In this document: positions 12,635 through 25,200 of the stretch, piece after piece
How the letters are laid out: each line of letters starts with the position of its first letter
Numbering within the stretch: the stretch's first letter is position 1
Source of the DNA: Hevea brasiliensis
Taxonomy: Eukaryota; Streptophyta; Magnoliopsida; Malpighiales; Euphorbiaceae
DNA length: 64,000 bases
Assembly: GCF_030052815.1 (NCBI RefSeq)
Contig: NC_079498.1
Coordinates: 96,543,378 to 96,607,377, forward strand
Direction: 5' to 3'
Notes under the pieces: model-generated
The model's database searches: none
What the model saw: only the letters and a program-made list of their open reading frames with translations
What the model was told of the DNA's origin: nothing
Made by a program: the position numbers and the translations under genes

Positions 12635-12810
12635 TTTGGGACTATAAATACACATTCTTACTTCATTTTACACTTGATGAAAGCTTATAATTGCACTCCA
12701 ATATTGGTTTTTCATTTATTGCTTTGGGACTATAAATACACATTCTTACTTCATTTTACACTTGATGAAAGCTTATAATTGCACTCCAATATTGGTTTTT
12801 CATTTATTGC
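12635..12810 (+). repeat. Exact 88-bp tandem duplication spanning the LTR TATA box
   Basis: 12635-12722 and 12723-12810 are identical by eye. Each contains the core promoter GACTATAAATAC. The LTRs at 52040 and 61291 have a single copy. Confidence 0.9.
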
Positions 12811-13495
12811 TTTCATTTAAGAGCTTTAAAGTGTTTGAGCTACCATTGGTAAATTAACTCATCTCCTCTTTATAGTTTGATTTATATTGAGTGAGAGTGA
12901 GTGTTAAAATATAAAATTGCATTTAAGAGAGGTTGTACAAGCATCTATTGAAGCTTATGAGTGTGAGTGTTTGAGATAGTACTTGTTAAGAGTTCAAGCT
13001 ACCTTGGTAAAAGCTTGGTGTTGAAAAAGTTGTAAAGAGCTTTTGGTCTCTTGCCTTTAAAATAGCAAATAGTGGAGTGAAGACTCAAAGAGGGTTCTTT
13101 GAGAGAGTAAATGTAGGCTAGTTAAGCCGAACCACTATAAAAATCATTGTGTTTGATTTCTCTAACCTTAATCTCTTTACTTTTGTGTAATTTAATTTCT
13201 ATGCATGATATTGAATGTTGATTGAATAGATTGAGTTGATATGCTTGAAGATATATTGAGTAGGTTGAAAAATTAGTTGAATATTTTGTGATGCATATTA
13301 TGTCAAAAATTGATATAAATATTAATTGAGGCTTGAATTGCAATTTAGGGACACATTCTTGAAACACATATCATTTTCACTATATCTAGGAGAACCTAGT
13401 TGAACAAATCCACAATTTTTCATTAGGCTACAAGCAAGGGCCGAAAAATTGTTTAAATCCAATTCACCCCCCTCTTGGACTATTTTGGAACAACA

Positions 13496-14048
13496 CAAAA
13501 CCCTAGCAAGGGCATGAACAACCAAGCACAACCAAGTACAGACACGGCAACAAACGGGAAGTGCCATCTCCAACTCCAAAAGCCAATCACCGAGTACAAA
13601 TATCGAGGAGTGCAAGAGAGGATATGTTAAGCTAAAGCCGAATGAAGGAGGCCCCTCAAAACCATCCCTAAAATCGCAAGAGAATAGGGTCAGGATCCAT
13701 GACCAACCAAGAGAAGAGCTCAGAACCATGGAGGGTGTAGAGGAATAAGACGAAGTTTGGCGGAGCTCTATACTCTCTCAGTCTCATGAGAATTGTAATT
13801 TGGGCGCTTGTAATTGAAAAGTCGTTTGTGCATTGAAAAATAAAATTATGCTTGAAAATTAAAAATTGATCATTATAAAAAATATATATATTACATTGAA
13901 AAAGTAAATATGTACCAAAAAAATATAAATTAAACACTTGATTAAATAGTAAATTGATTGTTAGAAAAATATAAATTTGTCCTAAAAGTGTAAACTCAGT
14001 GCTTTGAAAAAAAATTAAAGAGCTGATTTAATTAAAAAAAAGTAAATA
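13496..14048. other. Unassigned spacer
   Basis: Moderately GC-rich DNA to about 13800, then AT-rich. The minus strand gives open stretches without a recognisable family. It may be a fragment of an unidentified element. No RNA gene was seen. Confidence 0.4.
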
Positions 14049-16333
14049 TCTATATCTATCTATATAAATACTAGGAAGCTGAGCTTTGAAATAAATTAAC
14101 ATAATATTGCCAAGTGTTTATCCCATTATTTTGCCATGTGGCAGCTTATATGGAGAAAATTCAATTCTCCACCTTTCTATGTTCTAAGCACTATTTCGTA
14201 GCTTCTTCTGAGCATCATGCCTTTCCTTCCGTTATAATTCCGTCTTCTTCTTTTGCTCTGCCCCCCTCATTGTTCTGCGTCAATTACAACGATTCCTATT
14301 CTCTCCTTTAATAATCTTTAAGCCTTTTAGCTGTTAGAGTCGTCAAAGCACATATCAATGAGATGATTAAAGGAGAATGAATGTGGTGTTTCTCAGTGTA
14401 AGAAGGGATCCAAATCCAGAGAAATGCCTCGATAAAGACCAGGAAGTCACTTGCTGTGTCCTTGGCTTGTAAGCAATCTAATATTTGTGTTATTTTTTCC
14501 TTTCAGATTATGCAGATGATTTTGTATTATTAGTTGTATAATTTTTAATTATTAGTACTTCATAGAATATGGCATCAATTCTAAGATACGGAAATAGACT
14601 GCATAAGGTAACATCAAAGTTGGCAAATCTCTTGCCCGCAAGTGTCAACATATGAAAGCGAAAAACCCAGGGCCCTTCACAATCCTGCACATTGAAGCTA
14701 TTGGAAATGGATATCCATGTCTGACTTTGGTACCAAAACAGCATCTGACGAAGATGAACCATATGCCGTTATAATTCCATATATATATATGGTGAGGATG
14801 TTGTATGCGCATGCTGTAACAGCTGTACCTTAAAGATTCCTCCTTTAAATGCTTTTCTCATTTAATTCCTTCTCTGCTGGAAGCTTGAGTTTGCAGAATG
14901 AATTCCAAGAATATGGCTATGTTGGATAACAGTTGCAGCCATCAATGCCAAGGTTGATAGCGCACCATTCTGCTTTAACTCTTGCATAAACATTGAAAAT
15001 CATGCAACTAGCTTCTCCTTTGACTCTTTTATTACATAGTGAAGTTTATTCTTTTCTTTTTGCTTTTTGGGTTCTATTCACATGCTCAAACTATGGTTAG
15101 ATTGAGATTCTACCAATAAGTTTAACCACGTTTTTGATTCATGCATGTGATTTTTTTTTCATTGGGGACTTAACATTCATTTTCTTTTATCTTCTGTCTC
15201 CCTCGTTCCTCTGCTTTAGTTTCAATGGCTTCTCTTCTCTTACTTGGTAATCTTTTACGTATAAACCCTCCCAACCCTTTAGCTGTAGTGTGTTGCAAAT
15301 TGTGTTTTGATTGTCGGGGACTTTTCAAATCCTATGTTATAGTATATGGTAGCTATAAGATGGGAAATATTTATGAAGATTTGCTTAAAAATTCTATGTA
15401 TGCCACCTATTGGATGAAAATCTAAGCATCATTAGAAATGGAGATATTGTAATATTATTACTCTTGGCAATCTCACTTTCATTTGCATTGCCTCCAGGAC
15501 CAGGTAACCATAGACGCAATTCTTTTTCTTTAAAATTGATCGTAGGATATTTGTTATGCTCTGTTCTCATTCTGGATTGCAAAGTAGTGAGGCATTATGT
15601 TATTAACAAAGTTAATAGATTAACACTTTTTTTCCTCCATTTTCTTAGAAAATTTAAAGTACATAATATAATATAAAGAAAACCTGCTGAAAGTGAAAAT
15701 TGGATGGCATTTGCATTGCCAGGTTACGTTCATAGGCCTGCATTGGTTGGATTTGTTCATAAACAGATATTATAATCACATTTTGTTGAGAACTCATTAA
15801 AGCAGACATCTTTTCTGCTTTCCTGTTGAAGGGGCCTCATAATGGCAAGTGATTTCCAGAAGAGGCATGTCAGGTGGGGTTTAGACAAAATCTTCCAACT
15901 TGATTTGTTGTTTCTGAATTTTTTTTATAAGCAAAAAATTTTTTTCATAATAATAACCAGGAAAAATTTAGCATGGGTACAACCAACCTAAATTCGGTTA
16001 GATTGACCTCCCCAATATATTTGGCCTAAGTCATGACATGCTAAGTGAAAAAAAGGGGCAAAGATGAAGGATACAATCAAGACCAAAGCAAGAACAACTA
16101 ATTAAGTATGTGTTACATCTCAATAAGAAATAGTATTAATTTGGAGGGAAGCTGACAAATACATCAACAAGGCTATCAACTAAGCAACATTATGCAAATT
16201 CTGTTTGGGTAAGTTAGCAATTGTATCACTTGCATGCATGTGTCTGTATATAGTTCAATTATTTAACATATACTAAAGGAGTAGTATGGTATCTTTAAAT
16301 CATATTAATTGTTTGGCATTTTCAACATAGTTT

Positions 16334-16385
<52 letters not shown>

Positions 16386-16722
16386 ATCTATCTTTGTTAT
16401 TTAGAATTTAGCAATTATTATTTTGAAAAAAAAGTAAATGCAGGGAAAAAAAAAACTATAAAGATAGTTAAAGACATGAAGTAACAAAGGTTTTTAAAAT
16501 AGTGTTATATTTATTCATTATATTTTTCAACAATATATATAAGAAATCCAGAAGTTTCCTTACAGTACTCTACTCTTTTTATTTAAATTATATATTTTAA
16601 ATAAAATTTTTTAATTTATTTCAAATGTCAAATAATTTAAAAATTATTATATTTTATCCTATATAATTTTTTTAAAAATTAATGCATATTAATTCCCCCG
16701 CAACGCATGAGTTTTGGACTAG
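14049..16722 (+). mobile_element. Non-autonomous Helitron
   Basis: The 5' end reads TCTATATCTATCTATATAAA, the typical TC start. The 3' end is CCCCCGCAACGCATGAG followed by TTTTGGACTAG: a decayed GC-rich hairpin just before a CTAG terminus. The flanks are A (14048) and T (16723), matching the A-T target with no target duplication. No Rep/helicase protein is visible in its 2.7 kb. It contains a long TA microsatellite (16337-16382). Several short open frames (for example 15225-15425) could be captured gene pieces, but I recognise none. Confidence 0.75.
16337..16382. repeat. TA-dinucleotide microsatellite
   Basis: About 23 uninterrupted TA units, followed by a short CTAT tract, inside the Helitron. 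Confidence 0.95.
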
Positions 16723-16774
16723 TTTGCATATAATTGTAAACTAGTATTGAAAATTAAAGAGCACAATTATTTTT

Positions 16775-17545
16775 AGAGTTAAATAAGCTCTTATACCTAT
16801 TTAAACTCCTGACAATTATTAATAGAGTTAAACAAGCCTTTGTTAATTTAGTTGATACATTTAAGTCCTTACAATTACTTTTAGAGTCAAAACGCTAAAA
16901 ATTTAAGTCAAAATGCACTTACCTAACATTTAATTGACATTTATTTTTGTTACATAACCTAAGAGCACTCTTTCTCTTTCTTCTTTTTTGACTTAATTCT
17001 ATTAATAGGATACAAATGAATGAAAATATGGGCGTTATGCTAAATTCAGTGCTTTTCAGCATTGTCACGTACTGAATGTAGAAGAGGAGTTTTAAGAGCT
17101 GCATGACCCAGTGGCATTGAGCACCTGGACTCACGTTTAATGGAATATATACTACGTCAAGTGGGGGCTTGTAAAAGTGAATTTTCAATTCATAGGAACT
17201 TAAATGTATCAATTAAATTGACAAAACTTATTTGAATTGTCAATGGCTTAAAAGAATGGCTTAAAGGGATAAATTAAATTGATAAAAACTTATTTGACTC
17301 AAAGAGTAATTGTTAAGAGCTTAAAAAATCAACTAAATTGATAAGAGCTTATTTGACTCTAAAATTAATTACCAATGGCTTAAAAGGATAAATTAAATTG
17401 ACAAAAACTTATTTGACTCAAAAAATAATTGTTATAATTGACAAAAACTTATTTAACTCTCAAAGTAATTATGGCTTAAAAGGGCTTTTTGCCAATATAA
17501 AATTTCATAAGCCAAGAGATTCGCCCCTCAAGTGTAGAATTTGAT
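16775..17545. repeat. Foldback element with ~60-bp subterminal repeats
   Basis: The right arm has four to five units of about 60 bp carrying AACTTATTTGACTC and GGCTTAAAAGGATAAATT (anchor CTTATTT at 17227, 17289, 17348, 17408). The left arm (about 16777-16905) carries the same motif reverse-complemented (GAGTTAAATAAGCTC, TTTAGAGTCAAAA). The arms surround a non-coding centre. This looks like a foldback transposon or MITE; its exact ends are not defined. Confidence 0.6.
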
Positions 17546-18537
17546 TTCTTTGTCAAAAAAAAAAAAAAAGTGTAGAATTAGATTCGCCATTGCAAGTCTT
17601 AACAAAGAGTTTTGTTGGGATCAATAAGTAAATTTACTTGCCAATTAACCCAACCCTGATTTATATGTGAAGCTGATTATTTAGAAAATACTATCATTGT
17701 TTCATACACCTGTTAAGTTTGTTCAGAATTATTCCCTAATTCTGTTAAGAATTAATATCTGTTAAGATGTAGGGAGACGTGAACAATTTTTGAGGCTCTA
17801 AACAAACAATCTCAATCACCATACAGCACAACCCGCCATTTATTGGCCATATTATTGCTTTTGATTGGTCAGAAGAAGCATAATTTGTCACCCTAATGAG
17901 ACCAAAACCCTGAAACTAACACGCTAGTTGTCCTAAATGAAGAAGAAGCCACCCAAATGGGCAAGCATGGATCAGACATACATTAGTCTTTGTAGCAGAA
18001 ATTCACATCAATCCTATCAGCATCTGTTTTATATATATGTAGGTGCAGTGACAGTAATAGCATAAAGCATTCCATTTCAGCAACTGGAAAGTGAAAAAGG
18101 ACATGAAAAACGGACCCACCATTTGGTCCTATGATGTTTTTGGGTCAGGCATTGGCAATGGCCACTGGAAGTGGATTGATATTGGAATCAATATCTCATT
18201 GAGAAGAGCCAAATGCACACACTGAACTCATCTAAAGCTCAAATGAGAACTCAATTCAGCAACAATGGCAGACTGCAATAACCTCTATGGAAGGACAAGG
18301 AAATAATCAAACAAGAAGTTTGCATTTATCATTATTCTCTATCTACATCACCAATAGCAATCTCACCAACTAAAAATTCAAAGCCTACATAAAAGCTCAT
18401 AAACGTTTGGAATGCACAATCCACCATATAAGCATTGACAGCACAGCATATTGACATTAAATTCAGAAACAAAAACAACAGACCATACTACCTACCAAAA
18501 GAACACCCGATAGAAAAAGGTAGTGAAAAAACCTCTT
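17546..18537. other. 3' flank of the TMK-like gene
   Basis: Ordinary intergenic DNA downstream of the minus-strand kinase. It probably includes its 3'UTR next to 18538. No other gene recognised. Confidence 0.5.
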
Positions 18538-20528
18538 TTACCGACCATCTGCGGAAGTGAAAGGCTCTGCAAAGCCTGTTGGCCTTGCTGGGATACTACT
18601 CTTGCTGTCTTCTAGGTCCACATAAATGAAATCTTTCCCTTTTGCTTCCCGCCAGCCTTTCACCATCTGCTTAAGTGGAAGCCTATAATCAATACCGCAA
18701 TATTCTTCGATATCATCATCCAATGGTTTCCATTTTTCAACAAGAGGGGCTAGTACATTCACTGCATGGCTCATATCCGGCCTTTGGCTGGGCTTTCTTG
18801 CTGTGCAGTGCCCAGCAAGTTCAGCAATGATGGAAATTTCAAATGTTTCATCTTTGACTTCAAGGGCAGGGTCAATGGCAGCCCTAAGTTTCTGCTTATC
18901 TGATTTGATATGCCCGAACCATGCAGCTAAGTACTGACTTTCCTCTGGTCTGTCCTCATCACGTGCCATCAACCCAGTCAGCAGCTCCATTAACACAACC
19001 CCAAAACTGAAGACATCAACCTTGGTTGTGACTTTTCCTGTCACTACAAAAATCAGCATGAGAAAATCAGTGTCACCAGGATAATGGCATAGTTCAAGTA
19101 GAATAAAGAAGTTCAAGTTTATACTAAACTAGCATTGCAGGAAAGAATCTCCCTCTGAATCAAAAACTTTTGAGAGAGTTGGTTAATTGGTTGGGTGAAT
19201 TCTTCTAGCAATGTCATTTTCTATTGAATAAATACCAAAATTGCAATTTGTTAATCAATATTACATGTCTTATAAGCATGAAATTTTCACAGCAATCAAA
19301 TTTTAAAATTACATCAATTTTTTTTTTAGTTCTTCTGAACTGCCAAAAGTTTTAACATGTGATTAAAACTAAATAAAACCTTTTAATGATTTTCAATAAG
19401 GAAAAAAAAAAAGCAAATTTCTAATTACTTCAATCCCAAAATCATGACATCAACTAGAATAATTCTCATGAAGCAGTATGCTTATCACATTATATATTTG
19501 ATCCCCATAAACCTGCATGGATTCAACGATATTGATAACTACCATTTAGCTCCAAATTAAAAGTCATTAGAAATTTCAGGGGGAAAGAGTTAAGAGTTTT
19601 TCATAAAATGTATATCACTTAAGCTGTTACATTGTAACTGCAGCAGATCCAAAGAATGCAGAATAATATTCTTACCAGCATATTCTGGCGCCAAGTATCC
19701 AAAAGTCGCAGCAAGCCTGTTCAGCATGGATTTCTCCCCTTCAGGAGCAAGTTTTACCAGTCCAAAATCTGAAACTTTTGCCCTGAAATCATCACCAAGT
19801 AAGATATTTGATGATTTAAGATGTCCATGTATGAAGCTTCTGTGAGCTAGATTATGAAGATATTCCATTCCTCTAGCAACATCCAAGGCAATATTTAGCC
19901 TTCTCTTCCAAGAAAGAGGCTCCAATTTCAGGCTTTTCCAGTGGAAAAGATGCTTACTGAGAGCTCCTTGAGGCATATACTCATAAAAAAGGATTCTCTC
20001 ATTGCCTGCAATTGAATAACCCAAATGTGATACTAAATGACGATGTCGGACCTTTGAAAAAACAGCAATCTCGGCCTGAAATTCATCCAACGCTTTGCTG
20101 CTAATCACACCGGACTCCATTCTTTTTACTGCTATTTTTGTGCCATCATCCAATTCCCCTTTATAAACCACTCCAAAGCCACCACGGCCAAGCTCATTCT
20201 CCGGGCAAAAATACTTTGTCACGTTTTGAAGAACTTGAATTGATATGACCACATTTCCTGCTTCGATGACATCGGACTCACCAATGCCACTACTATTTCT
20301 GCTTGCAGAACCACTCCCTGTTAATGTTGAAGTGCTTCCGTTGGTGTTACTGGCAACAACAGTCTTAACCATGTTATCTGAATCAGATGGATCTCTTGGG
20401 TGAATGACTAGGGAACTTGGAGCCTGGAACGTGTCTTTTCTCTTCTTACGATAGTAAGTGGATAAAGGAATGATCAAAATAGCAACAAATGCAGCACTTG
20501 CAAGAGGAGATACAATTGCAACAAGGGG
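18538..20528 (-). pseudogene. TMK-like receptor kinase, kinase half only, HGH in the catalytic loop
   Basis: Two exons on the minus strand: 20528-19676 and 19043-18538. The GT donor and TTTGTAG acceptor restore EYAVTGKVTTKVD across the junction. In order: a membrane segment (VAIVSPLASAAFVAILII), a Ser/Thr-rich juxtamembrane stretch, the Gly loop GRGGFGVVYKG, the VAIK lysine (AVKRME), a catalytic loop SFIHGHLKSSN, SDFGLVK, LAPEYA, and the family tail ending FTSADGR. The sequence matches the plant TMK family (LRR receptor kinases linked to auxin signalling). The HRD aspartate is replaced by His, so catalysis should be lost or weak. Upstream of 20528 there is no LRR sequence and the similarity stops at once. 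It is a 5'-truncated duplicate; expression is unknown. Confidence 0.85.
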
Positions 20529-21245
20529 TGTACATAGAGTAGGTTTGGGACCGGTTTTATATTGCTAATGTGGACTCCTTTTCTATTGATACTCTATCTA
20601 TAGAATTGAGTTAGTTTGATGACCAAGAACTTGAATCAAGTGAAAATCGGTGAACAAATATGATTTATCCAATTATAACTATTGCTTCTGTTACTTGCCC
20701 ACTAAAATCGCAACCGCTCCTTGCATCGCTTTCGCCACCTCAGCCATCACTGCTACTTATTCTTAGGAAACGACTAGGTAGCATCCCATTATTTTGTAAC
20801 TACTTCCGTAATCCACGTAACCACCTTAATTGCCTCTCTTTAAGAATAATTATTATAATATGCCTTATGTTTTTCATTAGTTTGAATTATAGATCGAATT
20901 ATTTTAATTAAATAATTTAATTTTATATTTTAAACTTATTAATTAATTTAAGTTCAAAATAATAAAACTAAATTATGGTGTAAATAATCTTACATTACAA
21001 CATGCAATTATCTTTAGAACTAACTTGAGCTATGATATTGCTAAACTTACCTTAAAATAATGTTCATCGAATTTCCACTAGCCATTATTAAATCTAACAT
21101 TTATTATAATTAAATTTAATATATATATATTAAATCAGCCAACTCTGTTGTTGTAAACGTGGATCTGAGGAACCGGAGCAAAAGTAGTTGGCAGAGAAAG
21201 AATAATAGGAATTTTAGAGAACAAGAAAAAGTTTTTATTAATGGC
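20529..21245. other. Unassigned spacer upstream of the truncated kinase
   Basis: No LRR or signal-peptide coding sequence could be found here, which supports truncation of the kinase gene. A Ser/Pro-rich open stretch at 20660-20911 has no recognisable family. Confidence 0.4.
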
Positions 21246-21970
21246 GTGTTTGGTTTACCTGTTGGATTCAGCTGATAGTCGATAGACACCCAAACATGTA
21301 AATTGTGATGTTTGACAAGCTTAAAAAAATAGAGCTGATAGCTGATGGGCAACTGATATGATACCCATCAGCTGCGATTTGTATTAACTCTATTTTTAGA
21401 GCTGTTTCTCATCAGCTGATAGCTGATCTGGTTTTATTTTTTATTTTGATCATATTATCCTTTTTTATTTAATTTGAAAATTAATATTTTTAATATTTTT
21501 ATTTTTTTATTTATAATTTTAATATTTTAATTAACGTATTTCAACTTTGTTAAAATACTTTTTATCAATAACATAAAATATAAAATATTTATTTATATTT
21601 AAAAACTTAAAATTAATTATAAATTTTTCTACTAATAATAATTATTATTTTATTTATATTTTTAAAATTATTTAATTATTTTAAAAAATAATTATTTTAT
21701 TATTTTAATAATAAAATAAATGATATAATATAAAAGATTAATAATTATATATTTAATTTAATAATAAAATAAATAATATAATATAATAAATTTATAATTT
21801 TATATTTATTTAAATAATAAAATAAATTATATAATATATACTTTTATTAGTTATTTTATATATTAATATTAATAATTAAATATAATTTTATTAAATATTT
21901 AATATAAAACAGTTATTATTAGGTATTAAACTATTATTAATTGTATTCAAGGGTAAATCCAAATAGGTAC
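21246..21970. repeat. Possible hAT-like MITE
   Basis: GTTTGGTTTACC near 21248 and GGTAAATCCAAAT near 21953 are approximate inverted ends. The left part carries repeated AGCTGATAGCTGAT palindromes and the interior is extremely AT-rich. The ends are weak and no clear target duplication was found. Confidence 0.3.
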
Positions 21971-22211
21971 TAAGTATGACGAGTCAAAGGGGGAAGCTCA
22001 ACAAGCCGAGCTTCCAGCTCTGAGTCTTTTCTTTAACTGAAGCTCAGCTTGACGAAGGCTCAGCCATCCAAGCCCAACTTGCCACTTTCTCCATGCCAAG
22101 AAAAGAAACAAAGAAATTCCACCGACAAGAAACTCCACTGCTCTAGTCTCTACACCAGACAGACGTCTCTTATAAACGCACGTTACAGAGACCCAGGAAA
22201 AGAAGAGAATA

Positions 22212-25200
22212 ATGAGATATTACCATGGATCCAGGAGGAGGAGGAGAGTGTCCATACACTCATTCCCCGTCGCGGTTGCCGTTTTCACCGGCTTTGGCTT
22301 ACTCATGCTTATACTGAGATCTGTTGATCCACCCTCTCACGGCGCCGTTTTTCTTTCGAGTCTCGAGGTAGAAGGAGATAATAGAGGTGGAGTGAGAGGA
22401 GGTCTAAATTCAAGCTTTGCCTTACGAAATGGCACCATTTCTGAAGTAAATGATGTTTATAAACAGAGAAGTGGAGGTTTAAAATCGTGCGCTACGGTTG
22501 AAGAAATGGGCGAGGGTTTCAAGGGAGCCGTCTGGAAGGAGAGTCTACGAGTGAGAAGAATCATCCAGGAGCACTTCGCTGTGAACGGTACTTTTTTTTA
22601 TTTTTTTATTTGAATTACGTTTTGTTTGGTTACCGAGAAAATGCAAGACTTGGTGAGAGAAAAAGGGGAGAGGGAGACTCAAAATGACATTGTTATTAAT
22701 TTTTTATTAACAGAAATTGAGGAAAAGTGACGAAGTAAATTTCATATATTGTCCAATTGAGTATGAAATGCTTTGTTTTAACCTTATTTTGGAAATTGTT
22801 TTTCATTGTTGAGGATGAAATTGCATCATTGAGATCTTGGTTCGCACTTACTACGTGAAGAGTTGTCATTTGCACCTTGGTGCATTGATTATAAAACCTT
22901 TGCCTATCATGTTTTAGTGGTTCATGGAAAGGTTATTCCCTATGGTAAACCTTTTATGAGAATTGGGACTGACATATTTTTTGTTCTGTTTTAGGTGCTT
23001 CAAGAATTCAAAATCTTCCTCCAGAGCAGTTCTGCATACATGGCTTTGTCTTTGGGAAGTCATCAGAGGCAGGTTTTGGCAATGAAATGTACAAGATCTT
23101 AAATGCTGCGGCATTAAGTATAATGTTGAACCGGTCCCTGATAATTGGGCAGACCAGGCATATTGGTTCTTTCTCAAGCCTTTCTGTTTTGCATTTGAAT
23201 TATAATTATAACTTTCAGCAAATACTAGGATTTTGCATTATCTGCTTGCTAGCATCATGTCATACTCTCTGTCACTATTGCCCCTTAGATAAGCCCAAGA
23301 TGTATTGTGGAGTTCAGAAATGGAGCCCAACAGTAACACCACATGGATAGTGTACCATGACAATGTCTCAATTAAACATTAACCAGGAATTTGAATGATT
23401 TAGGAAATTGAAGCAGAGCTTGTTACAGTGAAAAAAGAAAAAGAAATAGGAGATTCTTGGTGCCGTGAACATTACCCAGGTACTGTAGCAGCAGAGGGGA
23501 AGAAATACTCAAATACTCAAAAATATCATCATAAAAAACTAAGAAATACGTAGGTGATTATAGAGAACTAATACTACACTTACTAGGATTGGGAATCCCA
23601 AACTAGGAAAATTCTAAAAAAAAAAATACTATATATAGTATTAGTATGGTCAAACAAAATTGATTAGTAAAATTCTTAAATAGTACCTAAACTTGAACTT
23701 ACTATATAGAAATGTATAAGCAAAATCTGAATTTCATAATTAAAAATGAAATAAAAATAATCCCTAAATCTTGTTTTTCTTGAATGCATCGTTGACATTG
23801 TAGGAAGAAGACATATTTGATGTGTCCTCCAAAATTGGTGGTCTCCATGGCACAACAGAGCATGTAATAGTTATACAATTTGGAGATGTCTGGTTTTTTT
23901 ATTAGTACTGATTATTGCTTCACTTCTACTTGTCAGGGGCAAATATCCTTTTGGCAATTATATTTCTTATAGCAATCATTCTTTCACATTGAAGAAAGTC
24001 AAACACCTGTGGCGAAAAAATGGTTGTGTAAAGAACTATGGAAGGCATCTGGTAATGAGGATTGATGACTTTGAGAAGCCAGCTAAAACAAATGTCCTCT
24101 GCAGCAATTGGAGAAAGTGGAAGCAACCAATCATATGGTAAAGTGAGAACATTTTTTATATGAGTTATTCTTGTCATCATCACTTATGTTTGACTAATGA
24201 CTATAGAACTACAGGTTTCAAAATACAACAGATGCTGTGGCCTGTCAATTTTTCTTGAAGAACGTATACCGTGAAACGAGAGATGCAGCTTCTGATTTAT
24301 TTGGAAAGCCAGAAGATTTTCAATCTCGGCCTAATGTTTTTGGGGAGTTGATGAAAGTTCTCGTATCCCCTTCAGAAGATGTTGTGGAAGCAGTCAGCAG
24401 GGTTCTTGGTGGTGGGGCAGATCCTGATGTATCATTGCACATGCGGATGCTTATGAACAGGTATTGTTATTATATTGTTAGCAAGTTCCATACAAGTATC
24501 AAGAAGATAATAGTTAATTTTTCCATCTTTTCTCTATTTTTTTGGGGGCTCAAAAAGCATTTGAGCCCTTCTGTATAATTTGGGTCTAGTGATCACTGGT
24601 AATTGCACCGATTCATCCATCAATTTGATCATTATTATTTTTTCTTTTTCCCATTCTTTATGCTTTGTTAGGGCACTAAATCCTTTAGAAGAGTTAAATA
24701 TGCTTGATGTGTTGTGGGATAAAAGCAAAGATGGAAAGATGTAAACCTTTTCATGGGCATTTTAAAAAAAAAATGTTTCATCTTATATTTCAGGTCAGTG
24801 AGAGCCACACAGGCAGCATTGAACTGCATCAAAAAAGCCTTGCGTAATCTACGCCAAATATCAAGGCCTAGGGTGGTTTTAGTATCAGATACTCCATCTT
24901 TTATAAGAAGTATTCTTCCAAACATAAATGGATTTGCAGAGGTAATTTACTTGATGTACAAAATGATGCTGTTACTAGCAATGATTTGCTCATGCAATGA
25001 AAATTATTGTTCATGTTCAACCAAAACCTTAATGCTTTTCTCTTTAACTAAAATTTTAATGTAATATTAATTGGCAATGCAATAACATTCTCCACTTATG
25101 TTGATTGAGTTAATTTTATTCTAGATTCAAAATTAAGTTTGAGTTGATTTCAGATCCAAGATCATGGGATTGCTCATTCTGAATTATGAATGACTTGCTT

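Larger units (their letters stand above)
6340..13495 (+). mobile_element. 5'-truncated SIRE/Maximus-type Ty1/copia element, interrupted by a solo LTR
   Basis: This is the 3' third of the same family as the complete element at 52040-62673: the end of the post-pol ORF, several AGGGGGAG purine tracts (about 7032, 7236, 11841 and 11945) and a 3' LTR. gag, pol and the 5' LTR are absent, so no target-site duplication can be tested on the left. A gypsy-type solo LTR (7299-11839) sits inside it, and the insertion point is intact in the sibling element near 61169. Confidence 0.85.
11959..13495 (+). repeat. 3' LTR of the truncated SIRE element
   Basis: Begins TGTTGACCCCG after the purine tract AAAAAGGGGGAGAT and ends TTGGAACAACA. 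It matches the LTRs at 52040 and 61291. It is longer (1537 bp) partly because of an exact 88-bp tandem duplication and an extra block of TTAGTTTGCTAA-type repeats. Confidence 0.9.

Noticed and set aside
13322..13937. Overlapping minus-strand frames at the SIRE LTR edge
   Set aside because: They cross the LTR boundary at 13495 and match no family I recognise.
16337..17480. Direct repeats that could suggest a CRISPR-like array
   Set aside because: No uniform repeat/spacer pattern, plant nuclear context, and the repeats are mirrored foldback units.
22169..22178. TATA-like TTATAAAC just upstream of the membrane-protein gene
   Set aside because: Only about 36 bp before the start codon, which would leave almost no leader; too weak to call.
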